Shown: in pieces, positions 10,670-21,759 of the stretch
How positions within the stretch are numbered: position 1 is the first letter of the stretch
Layout of the letters: each line of letters begins with the position of its first letter
Source of the DNA: Scolanthus callimorphus
Taxonomy: Eukaryota > Cnidaria > Anthozoa > Actiniaria > Edwardsiidae
Direction: 5' to 3'
Assembly (NCBI GenBank): GCA_033964015.1
Contig: CM066919.1
Span: forward strand, 14,921,646 to 14,985,645
DNA: 64,000 nucleotides
Notes under the pieces: generated by a model
Databases searched by the model: none
The model's input: only the letters and a program-made list of their open reading frames with translations
What the model was told of the DNA's origin: nothing
Position numbers and translations under genes: made by a program

Positions 10670-11186
10670 TATAGCGATGTATATGATCTGCTAACGTGTT
10701 TGTGCTGTTACTTGAGGTCCGACTGGGGAAGTGAAGCCGGGAGAGGATGTGCTGCTTCTTAAACTTCACTCGACCGCCATTTTGTCACTTCCACACATGA
10801 ACAGGCTTGGTTGCCAAGTCACCGCGTGCGCAAAACTATGCACAGGTATCCCGCGCTGCCACCCAGACTGTAGCCTCCCCGGCCCGTCCCCGCAGGCTCT
10901 CTTCTGGTGTCAGAGCACGCCGGGAATTGCAGCTCGAGCGCGCACGTTCGTATGGGATTTCTGCACACTCTCGTAAAGCTTCTACCAAAAAACTAGCCTC
11001 AAAAAAACGTGCGCGCGCTCTGCCATTCCTGCCGCGTGTAGCCTGCCGCGCGCCCAATAAAAAACGAAAACTTCAACAGAATCAAAGAGAGCCTGCGGGC
11101 AGGCTACCCAGACTGCCACCATCACGTCTTCGCATATCACCAAGGGCAGTTTTCCCTGGGTGGAAAAAATTTCCTTCTTTCGTTAA
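10670..11186. promoter_or_regulatory. GC-rich, CpG-bearing 5' flank of the DDX43-like gene
   Basis: GC and CpG rise sharply over about 10740-11160, directly upstream of the start codon, as expected of a broad housekeeping-type promoter. A YY1-like site lies at 10774-10784. A 143-codon frame across 10807-11238 is Arg/Ser/Pro-rich and probably reflects base composition only. Confidence 0.55.
10774..10784 (-). promoter_or_regulatory. YY1-like motif (CAAAATGGCGG)
   Basis: On the minus strand the sequence reads CAAAATGGCGG about 105 bp before the start codon. That is the core of the YY1 initiator motif common just downstream of animal transcription starts. Function is inferred from motif and position only. 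Confidence 0.45.
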
Positions 11187-11299
11187 GAATGTAAATTCTA
11201 GTAAAGAGGGTCTTTACGCTTACCATAATGAAGCGTAAAGTCGTTCTTAACGCAGCTTTACGGAGAATGTAAATTCTAGTAAAGAGGGTCTTTACGCTT
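11187..11299. repeat. Direct repeat, 35 bp, with TTTACGC words
   Basis: GAATGTAAATTCTAGTAAAG and the following GGGTCTTTACGCT occur at 11187-11221 and 11265-11299. The inverted word AGCGTAAAG lies between, so the RNA could fold. The vocabulary resembles the T units at 17.2 and 29.7 kb. Confidence 0.75.
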
Positions 11300-12092
11300 G
11301 GGATATGTGCGTAATGGTTCGAAAATGCGTTTATAGATTTTTCTGTTATACGGCGAAACTTCGCGTTTAGACAGCGTTAACTTCATTTGGAATATGCTTT
11401 CTATTTGTACTACGTTTGTTCACACAGAGGGGCAGCTTGTTGCGCTCCTGCAGGCCTGTAATTTGTTTCACCCAAGAATAGAGAAAGCCTTTCACCTCGC
11501 GATTAAGAAGAAATGTCCCTGGTACGGTGAGGCGTGGTATAAAAAATGAGCATTGTGAACCTAGTCATGAGGGCAAGCTGCACTGCAGCACAAATACAAG
11601 CACAATGATTTTGAGTACTGTTCTTTTATTAGAATTTACCCTCCAATCTTGCCCTTATATAATATATTATTAAGAAATACAACTTTGCCAATCATCATTT
11701 CAATATTATTGTCCTAAATTTAAGCGAGAAGAGGAACATTTTCATCTTCGCGGAGAACGTCGGTTTGGCAGGCGAATTCTTTCAACAAAATTATGAGTGT
11801 TTCCGCGTCGGAGTACAGAGCGCTCTTGTCACTTCTGGCGTAGTACATTGTACAGATGCATTTCGCTTGGGAACTTTGCTCTTTCGGTTCGCCTTTGTCC
11901 ATAACGTTTTCAGCCACTCAAAGTCGATGGTCAACTTTCTGGAGAAGAAAGCAATAGGAGCATAATGAGTATGAAACAAACACCAATATTTTGGTTTTGG
12001 TTTTATCTGGGATAAAACAATATACAGACATTGGTTGTGACGCACATACCGGTACATGCATATGCATTTTACCATACTCTTCCCCCCAGTGC
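11300..12092. other. Intergenic, with an unassigned minus-strand ORF
   Basis: A minus-strand frame at 11720-11917 (65 codons, starting MAENVMDKGEPKEQSSQAKC) is followed on that strand by an AATAAA signal near 11630. This would suit a terminal exon, but there is no upstream exon or homology I can name. The rest shows nothing. Confidence 0.25.
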
Positions 12093-13049
12093 ATGTTACT
12101 AAAACGGGGACCCGGGGACGGGGAATAGCGGTCTGGGGACGAGTAACCAGAACCAATACGTCCCATAACTGCATAGATGTGCAAAAATGAAAATAACGGA
12201 GATTTGTTTCTGATGCGAAAAAAAACAAACAAAAAAAACGGAAACCATTATTACGCCGTAAAAATAGAGCTTTGTAGTGCAAGTGGGATCAATTTTCATC
12301 GGCATGTTTTCATTCTTGTAAATCAAAAGCCTGTTGAGAAAAGGTATATTTTGCTATGATGTATAGGATGGAAATTACACGACTTCGCATTACTAACAGG
12401 CGAACACATATATGCTAGGGGGAGTTGACAAGAACGCATTTCCTCACTCAACTGCCAGACAGTAAATTAACATGAGGCTGATCCTGATTTCCTGGATACA
12501 GAAACATGACCTTGAGTGTGATAAGCTTGAACAAAGCAGCTGTGACCTGTATATTTTGTGTTATTAACTTCTCCAGTGAGACTGAAATCCATCCCCACCA
12601 TCATCACAAATTCACCTGCTTGCCTTTGACTGCATTTAAAAAGTTATTTTTACAGCCGATTGCGTTTGAGCGTTTTACCCTAACAGTTCGCACGTTATGT
12701 TTGAACGTTTAAAAGTTGTGTTTCTAGGATGAAACGAGACGTTTCTATGGCGAACCAAAGAGTTCTGTCCTCTCTGATTGGTCAGTGAAAAATACACATG
12801 GCGGTTGCCCTTGGAAACGTCCGACTTTTTGTCTCACAACGCAACTTTCAAACGTTCAAACGTAACGTGCGAACTGTTTGGGTAAAACGCTCAAACGCAA
12901 TCGGCTGTAACACGAAAACCGGCAAAACACCTTGCATTTCTTCAAAAAGAATTTGCACTCGCGAACGGCCGCCATGTTTATATTATGCAAAATGCACAAA
13001 ACCTGTGGTTCCCCGTTCCCCAGATCCCCTCTCCCCGTTTTAGTAACAT
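12093..13049. mobile_element. TIR element (ATGTTACTAAAACGGGG ends) with nested MITE
   Basis: ATGTTACTAAAACGGGGA at 12093 is inverted at 13032-13049, and the inner G/C-rich arms (CCGGGGACGGGGAA / TTCCCCGTTCCCC) also pair. The element is about 957 bp with no transposase frame and contains a second element at 12653-12907. Confidence 0.65.
12653..12907. mobile_element. 255-bp MITE with ~70-bp TIRs and TA flanks
   Basis: CAGCCGATTGCGTTTGAGCG and about 50 further bases are inverted at the right end with few mismatches. TA lies at 12651-12652 and 12908-12909. The CAG...CTG ends plus TA suit a Tc1/mariner-pogo MITE. The centre contains TCTGATTGG. Confidence 0.85.
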
Positions 13050-14390
13050 CCTCCCCAAGTAGACTGTTACGCCTTTCGATTTTTCAGGCTGCCGGCAGCT
13101 GTCTCAAATAGACGAGTTGCGTATGTACCACATGATCAATATTTGGGAGCGCTAACTTTGAGAGATTGGCCAGACAAATAGACTCCTTTCAGTATATTAA
13201 AATTCCTACTTGAATATGAGGGTCAGGGGAATAACACAAAACAAATAAGTTATTCATTTTTCGATGCCAATGCAGTTTCTTTTTATTTATTCCCCTGAGC
13301 CTCGGCTTAAAATAAGAATATTACTATATCGAAATTTGTTTTGCTACTTTCCAACAAAGTCTTCGGCCAAAATTGTAGATCACGTGGTATGTAAACAACT
13401 TGTCATGTGGTACATAAAAAGGTGACTCGCTCGCGATCAATTTCAGACAGCCACTGGGGGGCTGAAAAACTGAGAGGTGTACTAAGGGTCTACTGGGAAG
13501 AGTAGTACAGACTCCAAAATCTAAATCAAGGTTTTCTCAAACAAACTCACTTTACACACAAGGCAAGCTTTAAGCCTGCAGCCAAGGGCGTGAAAAGGAT
13601 TATGGTAGGTCTCCCCTTCCATTAAAACATAAATCAAATTTTGAGAAATTTCTGAATGGCCCCATTGTGGGGTACATGTTCTGAAATTGCTCCATAATGA
13701 CTTTATAATATAGAGCAAATTTTTAACGCAGTAGAAGTAATGTGGTTTATATTTTAATTAAAGTCATAGCATTGTTCCAGCTAAGGGAAAAAAAAATATC
13801 CTGCACAGCATATTTGTCATAATCCTCGACTAATTTTACGAAATAAATATCCTACAATATCTTAGAGACGTAAAAAAAAATCTTGCAAAAAAAATCATTC
13901 CCCCCCCTCAAAAGTCAAATGGTCGGCCCCTAAGGCTATCTTTCCATGATGCCAGGGTAAGCATCAGCCCAGGTTGTCAGGCTAATCTCGGTCAACCCTT
14001 CTGCTCATAATCCTTTGAAAGTGTTTTCATCCTGGGACAGCCCGGTTCTCAGACAGGATTGCCTGGATGGAAAATCAATTGATAACTATACCCATGCACA
14101 CAATCACCATTGCCATAGCAACATTTCATTTTTAATAATAATAATAATGCTTTCTTTGTTGAGGATTGCACTTAATATTAGAAGATAACACGCATGTGGC
14201 CTTTAAAATAAGGAAAATATTGTTTCTTATAGAAAACACCAAAGCAAATTTTGATTCTGATATTCTCAATTCCAGGGATAGGGGTGATAATTTGGCTCTT
14301 TGTTGTGTATTCTTTGTAAAATGTGTTGGAAACTTTTGTGTGATCTGGTAAATCATTAAAATGCTGATATTAAAAAAGAAACATATTTAA
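13050..14390. other. Intergenic, no gene seen
   Basis: Contains paired words such as ACCACATGATC and GATCACGTGGT near 13120 and 13380, and a possible degenerate TE near 13925-14080, but no convincing gene. Confidence 0.4.
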
Positions 14391-14819
14391 TGCACTAGTT
14401 ATTTGTTTCCACCGACCCCCAACCCCCGCGACATAGCAGGGGAATATGAAACAGATGTTGTTAAACTTGAAATAATTCCACCGCCTACCAGGGGAGAACG
14501 CCTTGGCAAATTCCCTACACCCCGGGGAAACATTTCCTACACCCAAGGGACAAATTCCACCCTCCACAAGATGGATACAAGAAACTTTCCTAATACTATC
14601 AAAACCAGTAGAGTGTCTTTGCCGAAATGAAAAAGACAGGTGTTTTGTTTCTCCCGCCATTCCCCCGGCCGATTATCTGAGTCATAGCAAATTTGAAGTA
14701 AACTCCCTGGGGATCGGGGCACGAATACAAGACAAACCACTGATATTTCCCCACTATTGCCTGGCAAAATCCCTGCATGTCGCGGGGGTTGGGGTCGGTG
14801 GAAGCAAATGACTAGTGCA
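14391..14819. mobile_element. 429-bp TIR element with TAA flanks (Harbinger-like MITE)
   Basis: The ends TGCACTAGTTATTTGTTTCC and CCACCGACCCC are inverted at the right with small differences. TAA occurs at 14388-14390 and 14820-14822. No transposase; both strands have short open frames that are by-products of the C-rich composition. Confidence 0.8.
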
Positions 14820-14822
14820 TAA

Positions 14823-16436
14823 TACTATGGTATAAATTTATTAGTTTACTGTAAAATATAAACAAAGTCTTATTTAAGACTATTGTAAAGACTATTTGAG
14901 CAATATCGTTACTTCAGAGTTTGATTCCTATTGCCTTTACATCAGTTTGTTTTTGAAGGTTCCCATGAAAGGAATAAGCAGTGGTAGTCGTACCAAAAAA
15001 TATTCATGGAGACCTGAAAACAATTTTTTTAAAGTTTCCTGAAATAATGAATAGCAACTTTTTTATGCCTTCCTGTTCAAATTGCTCAAAGTTCTAACAC
15101 AATCTGTCTTAAATATTCTCATGTAATTTTGTCTCCTGTCTTCCAGGCACTAATGATATTTTCACAAAAACTAAATTTGTAACAAACCTCTCAGCAAGCC
15201 TTGGACCAAGGGCATCTTTCCTCCCCTCCATGGTCAACAATTACTGTCTCTTTGACTTCATCTCTTGTAGCCATTTGCAGCAGATTCTGACCTGTTGAGT
15301 TAGGTAATCATATTAAATGTATTATTCACCTGGCAGTCCTTAACTGGCAACACCTAGGATAACAAGAATAACTCCTGCTTTCTCAAAATACACTTCATAA
15401 GTACCAATCTACAAAAGTACTGGTACATAGGTCTTTCTTAGGATAATGTGGATGATCTACTGGAGCCACAATAGCTGTGTTACAGAAAGAGCAACTCCTT
15501 AAATAAATGAACCACAAGTCTTCTAGTAGCTGTAATGTTTTTGTCTGCATTCCTTTCTCCGCAGGCCACGCAGGCCATGTTTCAGCTATGTAAATCTGTA
15601 GCAAATAAATCTCACTTATTTCCTTTGATGTCTCTCGTTATAATCAATTTGGTGGAGGGAATCACTTGGAATCGAACAGAATTTACGTAACTCTTGGTAC
15701 ATGTATGACTCACTTGGATTGCCAATTGGAAGGGATCTAGGGTCATTCAAACTGGTTCCTAGTCTGCTGGTTTCTCTCTACTATAATACCTACACAAGGT
15801 ATTCAGCAAAATGCTCGACAATGGCAATGCCACTCTAAAACTATACCGGCCTTGAACTTCACCAAGTTACACACCGAAAACCTACTCATTTCAATTTAAA
15901 ATTTCAGTTAACTTTCAAAGAAAGTTTGAACAACAACTTTAACAACTGGAAGCTGTTTCGGCTCCTCTGGTCGGGTAAAGTATCATAAATTTGCAGCTAA
16001 CCTTGTGTTGTTAATATACATTGATATTATATTGATAAAGTAGGGAAGTGAGCGGAAAATAAAGCAAAAGGGATCATCCAAATGGCAACACAATTTAGTG
16101 TTCAACTAACAATTATGCAAGTTCCATTGGATTGGATACCAAGTTATTTCTCCCCCAAGTTGAATATACGAGAGACATACCATAAGAGGAAATAAGTGAA
16201 CTTTATTTAGAACCACAAACATAATAAGCTTTAAGCTAGCCTTCGGTTTGGTAGGATGCTCTGAGGGAAGTCAATGTTCACTAGGTTGGTGTGTATTATT
16301 TGTAAAATAAGCATAACTGTGCAAGCTGTCTGCGGGCTTCGAAGTGCTTACCTGCTCTAGTTCTTAGTTTCAATCCTTGCTTTGTACTGTCAAGTTGAGC
16401 TTTAGGTCTTCATATAACACCAGGAAAGCTTTATTC
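14823..16436. other. Intergenic, with two possible minus-strand mini-exons
   Basis: On the minus strand 15480-15578 encodes MACVACGERNADKNITATRR and 12 more residues with a CxxC pair. Near 15190-15290, behind an AACAG, is a frame with QNLLQMATRDEVKETVIVDH. Their phases do not join at any splice pair I found, so no gene is called. The remainder shows nothing. Confidence 0.2.
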
Positions 16437-17203
16437 CGTCTGATACAGCGCTAAAATGTCCACAAGAAGCGACAAACAACGACGACCAACACTCGTGTTG
16501 GAAAATAACGGTTTTTCCGCCGATGCTCAGAGAGCATGCGTACTGGAGATACCGCTGAAGCAGCACGCAGTCACTTTGAAAATTACCCAGAAGAACTTGC
16601 GATTGGACGACATTCGCCGCCGTCACTCTAAACGTATAATTCGGCGCGCGCTTTCTTTTAAAAATACGAAACAAAAAGTGTTTTGTTAAAACAACGCTAG
16701 ATTACTCCTCTTTTGGGGAGTTATTTTAGCTCTAATCAAATTCACTCAAGCGAGTACTAGCAGTACTTCTCTTCGAAATTCTTACTCCTGTCATTTAGTA
16801 CTCCCGAGTACTCCGTCAAAGGGGCTATTCTAAATTAAAACATTTTGATATCCACTTTTCAATTATTGTTTAATCTAAATTAAAAACAATTATACACCAC
16901 AAAAAGAGTTTTTTTTTTTTACCAATCGTTGCTGAATAGACTGTTTGCAGTCCATTATTTATCACAGTGTGTGCATAGCCTTGACGTGACTCAACCGTCT
17001 GTCACACAAACACAAGTGAATCATATGTGTTAAGAATCATTTTTCAATGTAAATACTGTAAAAAGGGTAGAAACCTTCGCCTTCGCACCAATGCTGCAGG
17101 CGATCAAGAGTGCGCTATTTGTCCGTATATCCGTGCTTTTTCGCATTGTATATTTTCTTGATTTTGAACCTTGATTTTGGACATTTTAGCGCTGTATCAG
17201 ACG
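16437..17203. repeat. 767-bp segment bounded by a perfect 26-bp inverted repeat
   Basis: CGTCTGATACAGCGCTAAAA plus TGTCCA at 16437-16462 is inverted without mismatch at 17178-17203. Inside lies a 77-codon basic frame (16456-16689) that begins within the left arm and has higher GC than its surroundings. It could be a TIR element or an inverted duplication; no clear target duplication was found. Confidence 0.6.
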
Positions 17204-17484
17204 ATTTTGAACCTGTCGCGAAAATGATTCAACAGAGTGTTATGTTTGTTATCCGCTGTTAGTTTGCTGTTCAACTTGTCCTATTTTGTAAAATCGCAAC
17301 TTTTTAAAGGCTCCTTCTTTACAGCGATTTGTTTTGCGTAAATGTCTGTAAAGAACGCGATCCTAAACGCACATTTACTTGTTGCGTAAAGATTGTTGGG
17401 TTTACACAACTTTACGCTTGCGTAAACGTTTACAGTCACTGAGTACGAAAACCGTGAATACTTGAAATATGCCATGAAGTTTCG
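17204..17484. repeat. T unit: TTTACGC-rich repeat, single copy
   Basis: Shares its whole length with the tandem units at 29676-30125, including GTAAATGTCTGTAAAGAACG and CTTTACGCTTGCGTAAACGT. It runs directly into the X segment at 17485. The short palindrome ACGCTTGCGTAAACG may form a hairpin. Confidence 0.8.
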
Positions 17485-17614
17485 TTTCATTCTCCTTCAC
17501 CAGTTCATCCGAATGAAAAATATTTTCCCTTTCCTTCCTGCATGACTATTAATAAAAGACAACATAGTTATACGTTTTTTAAACGTTTGGCAGCTTGGTT
17601 CAGGTCTGAACAAG
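17485..17614. repeat. X segment, copy 1 (130 bp)
   Basis: Identical over 130 bp to 28885-29014 by direct reading. Starts TTTCATTCTCCTTCACCAG and ends GGTTCAGGTCTGAACAAG. Here it follows a T unit; in the other copy it follows a D segment. Confidence 0.9.
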
Positions 17615-18109
17615 GCACCGTTACGCTGATTTATTGCAAATGATTACATATCTAAATATATTGTTTGCTACTGAAAAGCCTGCGAGGTGCAGTTCTTTTA
17701 CATACATGCTATTCGCTAGATCTGATTTACAATGGCCATTTTAGAGGCGCTCTCTTGATAGACAACCAGTCACATACGCTATTGTACAATCGAAGTTGCA
17801 CTGCCTAACCCGGAAACTGTGTAAACCGAACATGTCTGTTTTGTGTCCAGTGTCCTAAAGCTTGAGGAGTGACTTGAAACATTCACGAAATAATGTATGA
17901 CATTTTTCTTTTCCTACTTCTTGTATTTGTTGATAGACTTTAAATACGATACATTCGTAAATATATAGTCAGGATATACACAATGATTAGACGATGTCTG
18001 CGTCGACTAAATAACGACTTTTCATAGAGCCAACTAAGCACAAAACATGAGAAAGTCTAATAGACATCTTGTCCTTCCCTGAATACATTAGTCTTGCTTT
18101 CTGATACTT
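17615..18109. other. Intergenic flank of the YR retrotransposon
   Basis: No feature seen. The last bases (GATACTTTTACTAT) form the left insertion flank of the element. Confidence 0.5.
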
Positions 18110-18188
18110 TTACTATCCCAAGTGTAACCATGCGTAACGCCGGTATAAAGGTGTGAGTTCAAACTAACTCGTGGTCAGTTGGTTAAGC
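18110..18188 (+). repeat. A1 terminal repeat of the YR element
   Basis: Begins TTACTATCCCAAGTGTAACC and ends TCAGTTGGTTAAGC. Identical to A2 at 25529-25607. The first seven bases TTACTAT are the shared recombination core. Confidence 0.92.
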
Positions 18189-18208
18189 TTTCGGTCCGTT
18201 AGATAGCT

Positions 18209-18334
18209 ATGGCGGAGCAAGTACCTAATGATGCCGTGGTCGTCCTTCCTGCTAATGTGGAACCCGAAGACGCCCAAGCTCAAGCGGGTGAACCTCAACA
18301 AAATGATGAGCCTCAACAAAATCAACCCAACGAG
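18209..18334 (+). CDS. YR element Gag, exon 1 (42 aa)
   Basis: The ATG lies 20 bp after A1. The frame encodes an acidic, Gln/Pro/Asn-rich leader (MAEQVPNDAVVVLPANVEPE onward) ending at GAG, then GTATAA, in which GT is a possible donor and TAA stops the unspliced frame. Joining to the acceptor at 19998 keeps phase 0. It may instead be a short leader ORF. Confidence 0.65.
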
Positions 18335-19998
18335 GTATAAACCTTTTCTTTTATCCCTTTTTTACTTCGTCTCTGTCTCTGGTAGTGTGTTTGGTTGGGG
18401 CCAAAACTATGATGCTTTCACACCTTGTGGCTTCATGCCCTCATTACGTTGCACTTTCTACCATGTATTTGGTGATCGCTGTTAGTGGCCAGCTCAGATC
18501 TGAATTTTCACAGTACAGGGCTTTACAATCATGTATCTTTGTAGTCGCTGGTAGTGGCCAGTTCAAGCCCAGATTTTCACAGCACATGGCTTTACTGTAC
18601 GCATTTTGTAGTCGCTGGTAGTGGCCAGCTCAAGCCTAGATTTTCACATTACAAAACTTTCTTATCATGCATTTTATATTTCATGTTGCTGGTAGTGGCC
18701 AGCTCAAGCCTAGATTTTCACATTACAAAACTTTCTTATCATGCATTTTATATTTTATGTTGCTGGTAGTGGCCAGCTCAAGCCTAGATTTTCACATTAC
18801 AAAACTTTCTTATCATGCATTTTATATTTTATGTTGCTGGTAGTGGCCAGCTCAAGCCTAGATTTCCACGTTACAAAGTTTTTTATCATGTATTTTATAT
18901 TTCATGTTGCTGGTAGTGGCCAGCTCAAGTCTAAATTTCTACATTTTTACAATCACGTATTTTGTTTTCGCTGGCAGTGTCCAGCGCAAGTGCTTTACTA
19001 TCATGTATCTCGTGTTCACTGGTAATTACCAGCTCAAGTCTTAATTCTACATTACAATCATGTATTTTTGTATCGTGCTCAAGTGCTTCACTATCATAAT
19101 GTATCTCATGTTCGCTGGTAGTGGCCAGCTCAAGTATAAATTTCCATTCTACAAAGTTTTGCAATCATGTATTTGTATCGCTGGTATTCAGACTAATCAG
19201 TGGCCAGCTCATAACTATCATATGTATTTCATGTATCGCTGTAGTGGTCAGCTCAGGTTTTCACATTATTGTGCTTCACTATCATGTATTTTGCTTGTAA
19301 TTGCTCGGTTGTTTGTTTTACTGAATTGTTACCATACATATTTCACTACTCTCCTCATATGGCCGGTATAAGACTTTATGGATTTTACAGCTCTTAGCAC
19401 CGTTTTCGGTAGCGACCGAATTACTCCATATTTGTCTTAATTCTATTTTGGCGGCTTCTCTCCCAGGTATAGTCTCCCAGCTTTTGTACCTAGTTCGGAG
19501 TTCATGCTTATTTCAGTAGCGCGGACCGGATGGAATTTAATGTAGTAGTTTTAGCTACCTTCGCTTCTGTCCGACTCTGTCTTCTAGTATTTTACTTACA
19601 GGCATCCGTTGCGCACCTCAATTTTTGGCAAAATTCGTTGTTCGTATCGTTAAAAAATTTACCTCCATTTCATCTCATTTGCATTTAGAAGTTAGCCATG
19701 CTTGTCGTTTAGGGCCTTATGTTGTTCTTCGTCATACCATGGGCGTTACATCCATTACATATTCAGACACGTTCCCGGGCTATACGATCTTCAAAATCTG
19801 TTCGTTTTGTTACACAACCTCTAAATTAAATGTTTCTATACTTTACCCATTGGCCGATAATTCGTAGTCGTGTGTTTTTAGTTCAAATTCCCTTTTACGC
19901 GCCGTTGGTTATGTTTCTGTATTTAGTAAAGCGGGCGTATATATTACAGGGGGCATGTGATTTATCCCCGCCTTTCCCCCTTTCTCTTACACATTTAG
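18335..19998 (+). other. Putative intron of the YR element Gag transcript
   Basis: A GTATAA donor and a CACATTTAG acceptor bracket 1.66 kb without a long open frame. It contains the 74-bp tandem array at about 18480-19260. Splicing is inferred, since no transcript is available. Confidence 0.5.
18480..19260. repeat. Tandem array, ~74-bp unit, inside the YR element
   Basis: GGTAGTGGCCAGCTCAAG recurs at about 18617, 18691, 18765, 18838 and 18912, a 74-bp step, with degenerate copies on both sides. Each unit includes CTAGATTTTCACATTACAAA and CTTATCATGCATTTTATA. Confidence 0.88.
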
Positions 19999-20559
19999 AT
20001 CGTGGACCAAATTAAAGAACTGCAGACAGAACTTGCGGTCCTCAAAGCATCTAAAGGGTCTGGTTCTGGAGGGGTTGCCGCTGCTTTGCAAATGGTGCGA
20101 CAGCTGGCCGGCGCGCCTTATAGGCTGAGAGACCCTTCCATGATTCTCTCAGCCCTGCAGAACCTTGCAGACGAGGCTAGGTGTAATGGCGACCCAAAAG
20201 CTGCAGAGTATGAGGCAGTCCTGCGGCAGACAAGGCCCTACATCTTTAGGCAAGAGTTCGGGGAGGTAATAACTAGGCTTCTTGGTACTAAGGAAGATGT
20301 CGTGGTCGCCACCACCATTGCAAAGATGATAAAGAAAGATACAGCCAGGCAGCCCCAACAGCCTTACAGACGTCCCCAGTTTGGGCGTGGTCGTTGGGCA
20401 AATAACCAGCCAGGTGGTCATTGGAGAGGCAGACAATGGGCCTCTCGCTGGGGATACCCTGGCTCAAGTCAGGGGCGTGGCAGGGCATCATGCTTCTCGT
20501 GTGGCCAATTCGGTCACTTCCAGAGGCACTGCCCCAATATGAACAATAAACAAGTGTAA
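19999..20559 (+). CDS. YR element Gag-like protein, main exon
   Basis: The frame opens at ATC directly after TTTAG, with TAG as the in-frame stop before it, so it has no ATG near its start and seems to need splicing. It begins with IVDQIKELQTELAVLKASKG, a likely coiled coil. A helical capsid-like middle and an Arg/Gly/Trp-rich stretch follow. It ends with a CCHC zinc knuckle CFSCGQFGHFQRHC (C-x2-C-x4-H-x4-C). The last codons CAA GTG TAA contain a possible second phase-0 donor (CAA/GTGTAA). About 185 codons here, ~228 with exon 1. Confidence 0.85.
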   Translation: MVDQIKELQTELAVLKASKGSGSGGVAAALQMVRQLAGAPYRLRDPSMILSALQNLADEARCNGDPKAAEYEAVLRQTRPYIFRQEFGEVITRLLGTKEDVVVATTIAKMIKKDTARQPQQPYRRPQFGRGRWANNQPGGHWRGRQWASRWGYPGSSQGRGRASCFSCGQFGHFQRHCPNMNNKQV

Positions 20560-21759
20560 CTTTTATTAATGTCTTTCCTATGTAACCTACCTGGGCAATA
20601 AAACGGTAGACATATGTAACTTGGAATACTATGTATGAAGCCTTCTGGATATCGTCTGTAAAGCTATTAACATATTTATCGTTCCGATTCATGTTTTCGT
20701 TTTGCCGTTAGCGACTGTATCTTACCTGCGCCTCGCGGTTTTCTATTGTAGGGTACGCATAGCGCGTGCCCGGGTTGATTACTCTGCGGGCACAATCCTC
20801 TCCCCTTCAGTCTGCATTATACTGCAATTAAACAGCAATTGCGAATTGTATTTTTGTTTCTGGGTGCCAGTCCGGTGTTTGTTCTCCCTTGCGTAAACAA
20901 AGCTATGTTTTCGCTAGCATCATTTCTCACGCATTATATATGCCGACATACTTTTTACTCACACATGGTTGCCTTAGCTACCGCCGTTTCAGGAAACACT
21001 TTTACTCGTGCGCGAGTAGTTAGATCTTAAGTTTAACATCTTCATTGTTATGGCAACATAGCGTCTTAGTAGCGGAGCGGAGCACCATAGGTATCGCAGG
21101 AAGAATACAATAGAACTCCGGTATACGATCGATTTCATTTTTCATGGTTCAGCGGTATTCCCATTTGAGTATCGGGGGCGCGTCCGTGTCTGCGCGCCTC
21201 TACCACAGGCAACCCAGAAACTGTATTTCATGTCGGCGGGAAAATACTGCGCGTCCGTTAACAGAAAAAATATGTAGCCGGGAGCTCCTCTTTTAGCCAG
21301 TGGCTAAATCTATATTAATTCCTACGCCATTGGTATCTTAATTAAAGCACCTTCGTACAGGCCTTTTCTCATTTTCTATATGCAACATTATTTTCAGAAC
21401 CTTAACAATCGATTTGTATTATTTCAGTTGATGTTGATTTATTCGCGTTTCGTGGGGTGCAAGGTAATAATTAAAAGGTGCCAGTATTTTCTAAGGAGGT
21501 TATTTCATTTTGGAACTGTAACGCATGTTTTTATGCGCATGTCCTTGCATGCGCACGCTAAATCGCTAAATCGCGTTTACAATTTTACTTTGTTAGTCCG
21601 TCAATTCTGATAGAATCTTTTCGGTCAGTCTCTGTTTTGGTTTTTCGCCGTGCGCCTAGGCAGGGGTTTCTACGCCCTCATGCCCTCAGGGGTTGCCTAG
21701 GACCGGCAATGTGGTGGGTAGTTAAATCCCTAATTGTAATACCCTTCACCTTTTTCTAG
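20560..21759 (+). other. Non-coding spacer between Gag and RT, possible intron
   Basis: About 1.2 kb without a long frame, ending in a pyrimidine-rich CCTTTTTCTAG acceptor. Between the phase-0 GT at 20554 and this AG the segment would behave as an intron joining Gag and RT in frame. Confidence 0.45.

Noticed and set aside
10807..11238. 143-codon basic protein next to the DDX43 promoter
   Set aside because: It is Arg/Ser/Pro-rich in CpG-rich DNA, overlaps a repeat at its end and has no recognisable domain; probably composition only.
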